Assembly: GCA_910575405.1 (NCBI GenBank)
Contig: CAJTER010000003.1
Span: 108,528-172,527, forward strand
Direction: 5' to 3'
Length of the DNA: 64,000 bases
Origin: Clostridia bacterium
GTDB lineage: Bacteria > Bacillota > Clostridia > Peptostreptococcales > Anaerovoracaceae
The position numbers and the translations under genes are program-made. Shown one piece after another: positions 54,060 to 62,847 of the stretch. Each line of letters begins with the position of its first letter. Within the stretch, counting starts at the first letter, position 1. The notes beneath the pieces were generated by a model. It saw nothing but the letters and a program-made list of their open reading frames with translations. It was not told the origin of the DNA and did not search any database.

Positions 54060-55207
54060 CTAAACATACGCATAACACACAGTCTCAATAAAATCGTCTT
54101 TCGAATGATGCCGAATGCTGATCCGATATTCCGGAACCAGCTGTTTCAAATATAATGGTATCTCCCACATATCCTGCAGACGATGGTAGATACAAATTGC
54201 CAGCTTTGGCGGATGTTAACCCCTCTGCTCCCCGAAGAGCCGCCTGTTCCGCTCCTTCGATATCCATTTTCAGCAGGGTAATGGGCTTTCCTTCTAAAGC
54301 ATCCTCCAGCCGCACAGTCTTTCCGGTTTGCCTTTCCTCTTCCCTCAGCTTCAGATTTTCTACTCGCAGAATGCCGTTGCTGTCCGCCATACCATGTTCT
54401 TCCCAGCCCATGGAAATGGTCTTTGCCTCATCCAATGCTCCCACATTCAAGCACTGGATCTTTCTTTGGATATTTTGAGGAAAGGACTTAATTTTCTCAC
54501 AGCACTGTTTGTAAAGACCAGGCTCTATTTCAAAGGCATAGATCTGTTCAAATGCCCCGTTTGTTGTCTCCAAGAAATGTCCAATGGTATCTCCTGTATA
54601 GGCTCCTACATCGCACAGAATCTCCATTTCCCCAATCCGATAGCCTTCCGCAACTGCTCCGAAATACTGGTTTTCCGCATACAGCTCTCTGTAGCTCTTC
54701 CTGGAATGCTCCGGTGTCAGCCAATTGCAGAGCAGATCGATGTACAGTTCTTTAGAGCGTTCATCTGCTAAAAACCGGTAGAACTGCTTGATTTTGGGAA
54801 TCTGCTCATGAAACCAGTCACGGTTCCTCGGAGTGCCTGCTATCAAATCCCAGGCAAGTCTGGATGGCTTTATCATGGGAATTCCCATTTGCTTTAGCTG
54901 CTGTTCGATTGGTTCCGGCTTTCCGACTAAGGGAATCACCACCGCAGCTTCCAGCTTTTCTAATTCCGCAGGGGAAATACAGCGGACTCCCAGATATTCC
55001 TTTCCCCAGCAATCCGGGTTGTTATCGCAAAGATAACCCACCCTAATTCCCGGTCTTACAAAGTGTGCCTCGTATGCTTCATGGAACATGGTTCCTGTTC
55101 CCCAAATTACAGATATGCTTTGCATTCTCCAGGAGGTTCAGCACGTTAAAGCTACCGGTTTCGCAGGTCTGCTCCAGTATTTGATCGAAAAATTGCTCAT
55201 CCTTCAT
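54060..55207 (-). pseudogene. FkbM-family methyltransferase, two frameshifts
   Basis: ATG 55207, immediately after the epimerase stop, opens a frame (MKDEQFFDQILEQT) that leaves register near 55105-55118. The module then continues in the next frame as SVIWGTGTMFHEAY, CDNNPDCWGKEYLGVRCISPAEL. The FkbM core (ILCDVGAYTGDT, LLKMDIEGAEQAALRGAEG) follows. A second shift between ~54206 and 54225 moves the conserved ending (KLAICIYHRLQDMWEIP, CYAYV) to another frame that stops at 54060. Comparison with the two intact paralogues supports both shifts. As read, no full-length enzyme is made. Confidence 0.78.
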
Positions 55208-56269
55208 CTATCTTCTCTCTTTCCACTGCCGCTCCTGCAGTTTCCTTTTAATCCCATCTCGAAAAGGAGTTTGGCACGTTCCACAAATTTCCTGAATCCT
55301 TGACACCTCCGGATCCAGCCAGAATGTCCTCTGTAGATCGGATTTCTTCGCCCCAAATCTGACTTCTACTCCCGGCTTCACCACATCCCGAATCTCCTCC
55401 ACAAATTCCTTTAGCGGCCTCGACTCCCCAGCCGACAAGTTATAGACACCTTCCGCTTCCTGGCTCTCTCCCAGCATCCGCAGCATCCTTGCGCAGTCGT
55501 CAATGTAAGTAAAATCCCAAAGATTCTCACACTCCGTCACCTGCGGAACCGCTCCTCTCTGCAGAGCCTCCACCAGATAACTCACCAGAGTCCCCGGATT
55601 CTCCCCCGGCCCGTAAATGCTGTAAATCCTCGGCCAGATAAAGCTGATTCCTTCCTGCTGCGCCACTAATCGCCCCATCTCATACGCCGCCAGCTTAGCC
55701 GCCCCATACAGCATAAAGGGCTTGGGTACCGTCTCCTTTTCCTTTGCCTTCCCATGGACAATCCCGTACTCTGCCTGGCTCCCAGCTCCGACGAAGGTCC
55801 TGCATCCGCATTTCCTGGCCGCCCGGATCGCCTCCGCCGTATAGGATACGTTTGTCACTTGAATATCAAACTGCTCCCGCTCCTGCCCGGAAGAGCCGTT
55901 CCAAGCAAGATGGTAAAACACATCTGCCTGCAGGCCTCTCTCTGCCAGACGGGAAAGCTCCCCCAGGGGAAGTTCCTCCATTTGCAGCCTTCCGTTTCCT
56001 TCCCCTGGAATCAAACCGGATGCCTGCATCTCTTTATCCAGCTCCAGTTCCTGCGCAGACTCCAGCAGCGCCTCCAGCTTTTCTCTTTTCCTGCTCCCGG
56101 GCCGTATAACAGCCGTCACTTCATAGCCATAGGCAAGCAGCTCCCGGCACAAGGCAGTTCCAAGAAAGCCGGTAGCTCCAGTCACAATGGCACGCCGTCT
56201 TTTCCTAACCGCTCCCGCACACTCGGACGGTTTCTGCCCAGCCAGTTCTGCCTGCTTTTGCTGCTTCAT
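55208..56269 (-). CDS. NAD-dependent epimerase/dehydratase-family reductase
   Basis: A 353-aa short-chain dehydrogenase of the extended type, with GATGFLGTAL (NAD(P) site), active-site YGAAK and the conserved WPRIYSIYGPGENPGT. It starts with ATG at 56269, overlapping the spacer right after the ThDP-enzyme stop (1 bp). In this operon, after an RfbH-type dehydrase and a ThDP carboligase, a reductase of the YerF kind would be expected to reduce the keto group of the branch or ring. That role is inference. Epimerisation or 4-ketoreduction are alternatives. The N-terminal 25 residues are a charged extension. Confidence 0.85.
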   Translation of the reverse strand: MKQQKQAELAGQKPSECAGAVRKRRRAIVTGATGFLGTALCRELLAYGYEVTAVIRPGSRKREKLEALLESAQELELDKEMQASGLIPGEGNGRLQMEELPLGELSRLAERGLQADVFYHLAWNGSSGQEREQFDIQVTNVSYTAEAIRAARKCGCRTFVGAGSQAEYGIVHGKAKEKETVPKPFMLYGAAKLAAYEMGRLVAQQEGISFIWPRIYSIYGPGENPGTLVSYLVEALQRGAVPQVTECENLWDFTYIDDCARMLRMLGESQEAEGVYNLSAGESRPLKEFVEEIRDVVKPGVEVRFGAKKSDLQRTFWLDPEVSRIQEICGTCQTPFRDGIKRKLQERQWKERR

Positions 56270-56270
56270 C

Positions 56271-58061
56271 TCAGACCTCCCCGTTCATCACCGCATCCAG
56301 CTCTTCCCTGGAAAGCAGAGGCGCCATATCCTCTAATGGCCTGCTGGCCATCTGCCCATCCTCTTTCATATAATTGGCCTGCTTGGGCAGCACCTTCTGG
56401 GCAATATCCGTCTTCACCCGGCATACCACCGGTCCATCATAGGAAAGGACTTCCTTCACCTGTCCAGCCAGATTATCTTCCTTTTCGATTACCATGCCTT
56501 GGATGCCAAAGCTTTCCGCTACCTTCGCCATATCCGGCAGGGTCAGCCCCGATTCCTTCGTACACCCCGTCAGGTTTCCCTGAAAATTCCCATTCTGACT
56601 GCCGTAAATCATACTGTAGCCCCCGTTGTCAGCAATGAAGAGCTTGATGGGAAGATTCAGCCGCTTGATGACTTCCAACTCCTGCAGGTTCATGGCGCTG
56701 CTGCCGTCTCCTGTGACACATACGGTGCGCCTACCTCCCGAGGCAATACAGCTTCCGATACAGGCCGGAAGGTCGTAGCCCATGGCTGCAAGTCCTTTGG
56801 TGAGAAAGGCCCGCTGTCCCTGCTTGATGTGAAAGACCTTCATGGCAATGTCCGCCGTAGTTCCAGAGCTGGTAAACTGGTAGAGATCCGCTCCCGTCAT
56901 CTGGCTCGACAGCTCCTCCAGCAGATGATACGTACTCACATACCCTTCCCGGCAGGCCTGCTGTGGAATCCGCACCGGATACTGCTCCGCCACTCTCCTG
57001 CACCAGGCCAGCCACGTTGGCCGCGCCTTCTGCCTCAGTTCTGCCTTATGTGCCAGCATGCCTCTTAGAAATTCTCCCGCATCGCAGACCATCTTCACCT
57101 GGGGATGGACGCTCTTCTTTTCCATTTCATGTATGTCAATATCCACCATCACGTGAACCGCGTTCTTTAAAAAGCCTTCATAGTTGTAACCGGTGGCAAG
57201 CAGATTCAATCTGGTTCCAATGGTCAGAACCAGATCCGCTTTCTGCTGGATGAAGTTGGCGCTCCGGTGCCCCACTGCACCCGGCCTTCCAAAGTACAGC
57301 GGGTGGTCATCCTCAATCAGATCCACTCCATTCCAGGAGGTCAGCACCGGAATGCCAAGAGCTTCATACAGCTCCCTTGCTTCGGCTGTCGCGTGAGCCA
57401 GCCGGATACCATGGCCCAATATCAATAGCGGCCGTTTTGCCTTCTTCAGAAGCTCCAGCACCTTGTGAATATCTTCCTGCGGACAGGGCGCTGGCCGAGG
57501 CTGCCGCTCCTCATAGCCCCGCAGCTCTTCCGGCTCAATCTGCGCTGCCTGCATATCCAGGGGAATATCGATCCACACTGGGCCAGGCCGCCCGCTTACC
57601 GCAAGGGCCGCTGCTTTTTCCAGCTCATAGCGAATGTCCTCCGGCTTCTCAATCTGCACCGCGTACTTGGTGATGGAGCGGACAATAGAAAGGATATCCA
57701 CTTCCTGAATGCCGAACTGGCGAATCTGCTGATTCCCTACCAAATCCGCCCGCTTTACCTGTCCGGACAAAAAGATCACCGGGATAGAATCCAGCCAGGC
57801 TCCGGCAGCGCCGGTTACCGCATTAGTTCCCCCAGGACCGCTAGTCACATGGCAGACCCCGTAGCCTTCCTGAATCCGGGCATAAGCCTCTGCCGCAATG
57901 GAGGCTCCCTGCTCGTGGAGCATGCAGATGCCCTCCAGATCCGGGTTTTTTCCCAGGGAATCGTTTAAATGCATAGCCCCACCTCCGGTCACATAAAAGA
58001 CCTGCTTCACGCCAAGCCCCGCAATATATTCCATTACATAGTCCGATACCTTTTTCTTCAC
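56271..58061 (-). CDS. ThDP-dependent carboligase (acetolactate-synthase-like)
   Basis: A 596-aa three-domain ThDP enzyme. The Pyr domain has catalytic Glu in MLHEQGASIAAEAYA, a central domain follows, and the PP domain has the metal/ThDP motif GDGSSAMN...NN-type NGGYSMIYGSQ. It resembles acetolactate synthases but sits in a nucleotide-sugar operon with RfbH, the arrangement of YerE, which transfers an acetyl unit from pyruvate to a CDP-3,6-dideoxy-4-ketosugar in yersiniose synthesis (known pathway). Here it probably adds a two-carbon branch to a 4-keto sugar. A 166-bp gap upstream may hold an internal promoter. Confidence 0.88.
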   Translation of the reverse strand: MKKKVSDYVMEYIAGLGVKQVFYVTGGGAMHLNDSLGKNPDLEGICMLHEQGASIAAEAYARIQEGYGVCHVTSGPGGTNAVTGAAGAWLDSIPVIFLSGQVKRADLVGNQQIRQFGIQEVDILSIVRSITKYAVQIEKPEDIRYELEKAAALAVSGRPGPVWIDIPLDMQAAQIEPEELRGYEERQPRPAPCPQEDIHKVLELLKKAKRPLLILGHGIRLAHATAEARELYEALGIPVLTSWNGVDLIEDDHPLYFGRPGAVGHRSANFIQQKADLVLTIGTRLNLLATGYNYEGFLKNAVHVMVDIDIHEMEKKSVHPQVKMVCDAGEFLRGMLAHKAELRQKARPTWLAWCRRVAEQYPVRIPQQACREGYVSTYHLLEELSSQMTGADLYQFTSSGTTADIAMKVFHIKQGQRAFLTKGLAAMGYDLPACIGSCIASGGRRTVCVTGDGSSAMNLQELEVIKRLNLPIKLFIADNGGYSMIYGSQNGNFQGNLTGCTKESGLTLPDMAKVAESFGIQGMVIEKEDNLAGQVKEVLSYDGPVVCRVKTDIAQKVLPKQANYMKEDGQMASRPLEDMAPLLSREELDAVMNGEV

Positions 58062-58227
58062 AATGTCCTGCTCCTTTTTTCCTGGTTTTCCTCTGCCTTG
58101 CCGCCTTCTTTACGCGCCAAAGCTGGTGCGGGAATGGTTCTCCTATATGTATATGGCGAACCATCGAACAAACGTTTCATTTTCCGAGAAACAAAACGCT
58201 CTCTTCTGACCCGATATTCCGCTGGAT

Positions 58228-59049
58228 TTATTCTGCCGCAGAAAACGGATGGAACTGAATCAGATCCTCGATGATCTCATTTTTCACAATCGTCGCTTCA
58301 TAGCCACCGTTTACGCCCAGCTTCCGCAGCAAGTATTCCATGGTCAGATTCCCGTCCCGCCATTTTCCTCCCAGGCCGATGTGAGTTACATCCATGTAAT
58401 CGGCTCCTTCTGCCAGAGCCAAATCCGCCAGCTGCTCGGCGGTCCCGTTTTTATCGTGGAAGTGGCATCCCAGGCGCACCCCAACCTTATGGCATTCCCG
58501 AATGGTGTTTCGCACATAGTCTTCCGTCATCACGCTTTCCGTGTCCGCAAATTCAATGGCATGGGCGCCCTTTTCCTTTGCGAATTCCGCAAAGCGGATG
58601 TTCTGTTCAATGGGATTTCTTCCGGAGCTGGTGAAGTTGATGAACACTTCATAGCCCAGTTCTAAGGCCTCGGTCACATATCGGTCCAGAACATCCAGCT
58701 CCGTTTCATGGGAACGGGTGAGAATGCGGATGGTATCTAGGATGCTCTCCTTTGCCGGAAGCAGCTTGGACAAAGGCCGCTGGATATCCCGCATAGCCGA
58801 AAGCTTGGTGATGTTTTTGGTAGAACGAAAGACTTCCTTGATTTCCTCATTTTTGGTGCTGCAGTAGCGGAAGATGCCCCGTCCCGGATCCGCTTCTTCG
58901 TTATGGAAAAATCCCAGCTCCACGTAGTCGATGCCGGTTCCCTGGGCAAAGTTGTAGATGTCCCGCACCGTCTTTTCCGAAAAGTTCCACCCGGTCTGAT
59001 AGCCGATTTCCCGCATGGAACAGTCGAATACTTCAATTCCGTTAATCAT
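58228..59049 (-). CDS. HMGL-like aldolase (DRE-TIM family)
   Basis: A 273-aa TIM-barrel protein with the DRE-TIM start FDCSMREIGYQTGW, metal-binding His-x-His in RLGCHFHDKNGTAEQ and the GLGGKWRDGNL loop. These mark pyruvate-carboxyltransferase/HMG-CoA-lyase-like enzymes such as 4-hydroxy-2-oxovalerate aldolase. It overlaps the rfbH-like gene by 8 bp and precedes the ThDP enzyme, so it may make or split an alpha-keto acid that feeds the carboligase, or extend the sugar branch. I know of no assigned reaction for this type in glycan operons. The length is compact for the family. Confidence 0.83.
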   Translation of the reverse strand: MINGIEVFDCSMREIGYQTGWNFSEKTVRDIYNFAQGTGIDYVELGFFHNEEADPGRGIFRYCSTKNEEIKEVFRSTKNITKLSAMRDIQRPLSKLLPAKESILDTIRILTRSHETELDVLDRYVTEALELGYEVFINFTSSGRNPIEQNIRFAEFAKEKGAHAIEFADTESVMTEDYVRNTIRECHKVGVRLGCHFHDKNGTAEQLADLALAEGADYMDVTHIGLGGKWRDGNLTMEYLLRKLGVNGGYEATIVKNEIIEDLIQFHPFSAAE

Positions 59050-60376
59050 GGCTGCCTCCTTTCCCCATCAGGCTCTGGTGAATCTGGCGAATCATCTCTT
59101 CCAGCATGGCCTCTGTCATGCCCGGATACACGCCGATCCAAAAGCTGTCCTTCATAGCCCGGTCCGTCTGCGCGAGGCTTCCTGCGATGCGGTAGTCCGT
59201 ACCTTCTTTCAGAGGTTCAAAACAAGGATGCCTTGTGATGTTTCCGGCAAAGAGGTTCCTCGTTTGGATGTTATTTTGTTCCAGATGAGAAACCAGCTGG
59301 TTTCTGGTAACCCCCGCCTCTTCTTTTACGGTCAGGCAGAAGCCAAACCAGGATGGCTCGCTCCCCCTCTCTTTTTCCGGCAAAATCAAACGATCGGAAA
59401 GGTCCGAAAGTCCCTCTCTTAAGATTTGCCAGTGCTGCTGCCTCTTTTGGACAAAGCTGGGAAGCTTCTTCAGCTGAGCCGCTCCAATGGCGGCCTGCAG
59501 GTCGGTGGCTTTCAGATTGTAGCCCAGGTGGGAATACACGTATTTGTGGTCGTAGCCTTTTGGCAGGGTTCCAAACTGGCCGTCAAAACGGTGGCCGCAG
59601 AGGTTGTCCTGGCCTCCGGCGCAGCTGCATTCCCTGCCCCAGTCCCGCATGGAACGGAGGATCTTGTGCAGCAGCGGGTCAGCCGTATAGACGGCTCCCC
59701 CTTCTCCCATGGTCATCTGATGGGCCGGGTAAAAGCTGGAGGTTCCCATATCTCCAATAGCTCCGGTCTTTTTAACCTCTCCGTCCAAGACATACTCCCC
59801 GCCCAAGGCGTCGCAGTTGTCTTCGATGAACCAGAGTCCGTGTTTGTCACAGAAGTCCTTCACCGGCTTTAAGGCAAAGGGGTTTCCCAGACTGTGGGCC
59901 AAAAAGACGGCCTTTGTTTTCTCCGATAAAGCCTGCTCTAAAAGCTCCGGGTTAATGTTGTAGCTGGGAATGTCAATATCTACAAACACGGGCACAGCTC
60001 CGCACTGGACAATGGGCGCTACGGTGGTGGGAAAAGCCGCTGCTACGGTGATGACTTCATCGCCTCGCCGCAGCTGCCGATCTCCTAATAGCGGCGAGGT
60101 CAGGGCCATGATGGCTAAAAGGTTAGCCGAGGATCCCGTATTCACCAGCGAGCAGTAGGGCAGCCCCTGATAATCCGCAAGCCCCTCTTCCACCTCCTGG
60201 GTATACTTGCCGGCGGTCAGCCAGAAGTCCAGGGAAGCGTCCACCAGATTGCAAAGCTCTTCTCCATCATAGACTCGTCCCGCATAGTGGATCCGATCGC
60301 CCGGCTCATATTCCTTTGGTTTGTGGTGCTCCTTTGCGTACTGGCGCACCTGTTTGAGTATGGTTTCCTTATCCAT
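59042..60376 (-). CDS. rfbH: RfbH-type CDP-4-keto-sugar 3-dehydrase
   Basis: A 444-aa DegT-fold enzyme. The usual PLP-anchoring lysine is replaced by histidine in SSFYPAHQMTMGEGG, the hallmark of the PMP-dependent 3-dehydrases (E1/RfbH, ColD). It also has cysteines for the [2Fe-2S] cluster of E1-type enzymes: EDNCDALGG, and ECSCAGGQDNLC. It therefore removes the 3-hydroxyl of a CDP-4-keto hexose or pentose together with a reductase partner, which is not encoded next to it. ATG 60376 has GGAGG upstream. It lies 30 bp from the dehydrogenase gene. Confidence 0.93.
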   Translation of the reverse strand: MDKETILKQVRQYAKEHHKPKEYEPGDRIHYAGRVYDGEELCNLVDASLDFWLTAGKYTQEVEEGLADYQGLPYCSLVNTGSSANLLAIMALTSPLLGDRQLRRGDEVITVAAAFPTTVAPIVQCGAVPVFVDIDIPSYNINPELLEQALSEKTKAVFLAHSLGNPFALKPVKDFCDKHGLWFIEDNCDALGGEYVLDGEVKKTGAIGDMGTSSFYPAHQMTMGEGGAVYTADPLLHKILRSMRDWGRECSCAGGQDNLCGHRFDGQFGTLPKGYDHKYVYSHLGYNLKATDLQAAIGAAQLKKLPSFVQKRQQHWQILREGLSDLSDRLILPEKERGSEPSWFGFCLTVKEEAGVTRNQLVSHLEQNNIQTRNLFAGNITRHPCFEPLKEGTDYRIAGSLAQTDRAMKDSFWIGVYPGMTEAMLEEMIRQIHQSLMGKGGSHD

Positions 60377-60406
60377 GGTTTCCTCCGTCCCGACGCGCTT
60401 GTCGCG

Positions 60407-61750
60407 TCATCCAAGTAGATTGGAACGTTTCCATTCCAACCTTCCTCCTGTGTTTGCTTGTAATTCCATTCCTTTGCCCTCTGTTTCAGGCCTTCCCAGT
60501 TCCTCTGCGGTCAGCATATACCGGCAGTCGAGGATGGGTTTTGTGCATGCTGCTGCTGGCTCCCGGAATTCCTCCCAGGCCGTGAGAATGGCGATGACCT
60601 CCGCTTCCCGGCAGACCTCTCCGGCGCTTTCTGCCATCCGCACCTCCAAGTGGGGATACTGCTTTGCGAAACCTTCCATTGCCGCTGGATCGTAAGCAAG
60701 AAGGCTGGTATATCCCCACTCCTGCAGCAGACTGATAATCCTGGCTGCCGGAGTATCCCGCACATCGTCCGAGTCCGGTTTAAAGGACAGACCTAAGATG
60801 CCGATGATGCTGTCTTTGCGGAGCCCTGTTGTAATCTTCTCCGCCATGACGGAAAATCGCTTTGCATTGACGGAAATGACTTGGCCTAAGATCTTCGGCT
60901 CGTATCCTTTGTCTGCCGCCTGTGCATGGAGAGCGCAGGTATCCTTGGGCAGACAGTAGCCGCCGTATCCGCAGCCCGGGTACACGTAGCTGGTCATATT
61001 GCAGCCGCCCCAGCGCTGATCCATGTGAAGAATGCGAAAGGCCTTTGCGATATCAATGTCTCCAAAGGCATCGGCTGCTTCTGCCATTTCATTGGAATAG
61101 CTGATGAGGGTGGCCAGCAGGGTGTTGGAGAGGTACTTGATGAATTCCCCGGTGGCAGGGGAGACGCAGAACATGGGGATTCCCATGGGCGCATACAGCT
61201 TTTTCAGCATTTCCTCCGATACCGGATCGCTGCATCCCAGTACAATCCGATCCGCATGGAGAAAGTCTTCCCAGCACTTTCCTTCCCGCAGAAACTCCGG
61301 GTTATTGGCAATGCCAAGCTGGCGGCTCACATCCCCTTTCTTTTGTACATAAGGGGCAATCTGTTCAGCTGTGGTTCCCGGCGGGATGGTGGATTTGGTG
61401 ACCAGCACCCGGAACTTGTCATCTTCGATGGAAGATATGGTCGTGTCAATGGCCTGAAAGAGGTAGCTCAGATCCGCTGCTCCGTCTGCTCCGTAGGGCG
61501 TCCCCACACAGTAAAAGATATACTCACTCTGAGAAATGGCTTCCTTTGGATCGTCGGTCACAAAGAAGCGATTTCCCAGCTGCTCCCGGAGCACCGTATC
61601 CATGCCCGGCTCTAAAAAGGGAAGCTCCCCTCCTGCAATCTGCCTGCTTCGCTCTGGATTCGCATCGACTCCATAGACTTGGTATCCCAGATGGGCAAAG
61701 CCAAGGGCCGTGGTCAATCCGACAAAGCCCAGTCCAAAAACGGTTACCAT
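60407..61750 (-). CDS. UDP/CDP-glucose dehydrogenase-family enzyme
   Basis: A 447-aa nucleotide-sugar dehydrogenase with N-terminal Rossmann VTVFGLGFVGLTTA, conserved TKSTIPPGTT, IANNPEFLREG, catalytic Cys in CGYGGYCLPKDTC, and a C-terminal domain ILGLSFKPDSDDVRDTP. It oxidises C6 of a nucleotide sugar to the uronate with two NAD+. ATG 61750 has AAGGAG upstream and overlaps the preceding gene by 7 bp, which decides the start (the open frame extends to 61867). Being next to a cytidylyltransferase and a UXS-like decarboxylase, it may act on CDP-glucose rather than UDP-glucose (inference). Confidence 0.9.
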   Translation of the reverse strand: MVTVFGLGFVGLTTALGFAHLGYQVYGVDANPERSRQIAGGELPFLEPGMDTVLREQLGNRFFVTDDPKEAISQSEYIFYCVGTPYGADGAADLSYLFQAIDTTISSIEDDKFRVLVTKSTIPPGTTAEQIAPYVQKKGDVSRQLGIANNPEFLREGKCWEDFLHADRIVLGCSDPVSEEMLKKLYAPMGIPMFCVSPATGEFIKYLSNTLLATLISYSNEMAEAADAFGDIDIAKAFRILHMDQRWGGCNMTSYVYPGCGYGGYCLPKDTCALHAQAADKGYEPKILGQVISVNAKRFSVMAEKITTGLRKDSIIGILGLSFKPDSDDVRDTPAARIISLLQEWGYTSLLAYDPAAMEGFAKQYPHLEVRMAESAGEVCREAEVIAILTAWEEFREPAAACTKPILDCRYMLTAEELGRPETEGKGMELQANTGGRLEWKRSNLLG

Positions 61751-62835
61751 AGCTGTTCTCCTTCCCGGTCTTCCTTTAGATAGCGCAGGAATCGCAGCAC
61801 GCCTTCCGATACTTGAATTTCCGGCACATAGCCCAGGATAGTCCTGGCCTTTCCGATATGCGGACACCGTCTCTGGGGGTTGCCCGTCAGATAGTCGGCT
61901 TCCTCGGATACCGCGTAGCGGACTTCTCCGGTATAGCCCAGCACCTCTCTTCCTGCCTCCTGGTAGTATTCCGCCAGGCGGGCGATGGAAATCTCCGGTT
62001 CCTCAATCCCAATATTAAAGAAATCGTACTTCCCATGCAGCAGTACCTTCAGATACCCGGCTGCCGCGTCGGCAATGTGGCAGAAGGTACGGGTAGGAGC
62101 GCCGCTTGATAAAATGGTCAGATCCTGGTTGTCCAGTACATTCTTGGCAAAGTCTGCAGGAACGCGTTTGTCCTCCAGCTTCATACCCGGTCCATAGTTG
62201 TTGAAGGGCCGCACTACGCCAATGGGCATACCGTACTGCTGTGCAAAGAGCATACACAGGGTCTCTCCAAAGCGTTTGGATTCGTCATAGCAGGCTCTTG
62301 GTCCTGTGGCGCAGACGTTTCCGTTGTAGTCCTCCCGCAGAGGTACGGCTTCTGGCGCCGGATCTCCGTAGAGTTCGCTGGAGGAAAAGAAGAGCATTCC
62401 TTGGATGTCCCGTTCTTTGTAGAAGTCCAGGAGTCTTCGCAGGCCCCAGATGTTGGCGTCTACCGTTTCAATGGGGTATTTGCGGTAAAAGGTGGGGGAT
62501 GCGATGGAGGCCATGTGGAGAATGTAATCTGCTTCTCCTGCTCCGGGAAGATCTTCCAGTCCATCGGTGATGATGTCAAACTGCTCTGCCCTTACATGCG
62601 GATCTTCCTGAAGGGCATCCAGCCACTTTGGTTTTCCCAGCATAAAGTTGTCCAGACACAGGATCTGCTCAATGCCCAGCTCCTGCCGAAACCTGCAGAA
62701 GAACTGCATCAGGTAAAAGCCCAGAAAGCCGGCTCCTCCGGTCAGGAGGATGGTGCTGCCGCAAAGCTGTTCCCGTTCTTCCTGTGACAGTTTTTCATAT
62801 GTATAGTCCAAATCCTCGCGTAACTGTTTGTTCAT
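61744..62835 (-). CDS. UDP-glucuronate decarboxylase (UXS)-like NAD-dependent enzyme
   Basis: A 363-aa extended short-chain dehydrogenase with TGGAGFLGFYL (NAD site), the UXS-type active site GPRACYDESKRFGET with Tyr/Lys, and PFNNYGPGMKLEDKRVPADFA. These motifs match UDP-glucuronate decarboxylases, which oxidise C4, lose C6 as CO2 and give a 4-keto or reduced pentose. It is not like CDP-glucose 4,6-dehydratase (RfbG), whose sequence start differs. Paired with the dehydrogenase gene it overlaps, it would convert a nucleotide uronate to a pentose intermediate. GGAGG lies before ATG 62835. Confidence 0.85.
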   Translation of the reverse strand: MNKQLREDLDYTYEKLSQEEREQLCGSTILLTGGAGFLGFYLMQFFCRFRQELGIEQILCLDNFMLGKPKWLDALQEDPHVRAEQFDIITDGLEDLPGAGEADYILHMASIASPTFYRKYPIETVDANIWGLRRLLDFYKERDIQGMLFFSSSELYGDPAPEAVPLREDYNGNVCATGPRACYDESKRFGETLCMLFAQQYGMPIGVVRPFNNYGPGMKLEDKRVPADFAKNVLDNQDLTILSSGAPTRTFCHIADAAAGYLKVLLHGKYDFFNIGIEEPEISIARLAEYYQEAGREVLGYTGEVRYAVSEEADYLTGNPQRRCPHIGKARTILGYVPEIQVSEGVLRFLRYLKEDREGEQLW

Positions 62836-62847
62836 GAACGTTTCCTC

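Noticed and set aside
57841..58227. Small open frames across the gap between the ThDP enzyme and aldolase genes
   Set aside because: They are low-complexity shadows without ribosome binding sites. The gap shows only a short hairpin (58136-58162).
61744..62835. Assignment of this gene as CDP-glucose 4,6-dehydratase (RfbG)
   Set aside because: Its motifs (GPRACYDESKR, NNYGPGM) are those of the UXS decarboxylase group, and the RfbG-type N-terminal sequence is absent.
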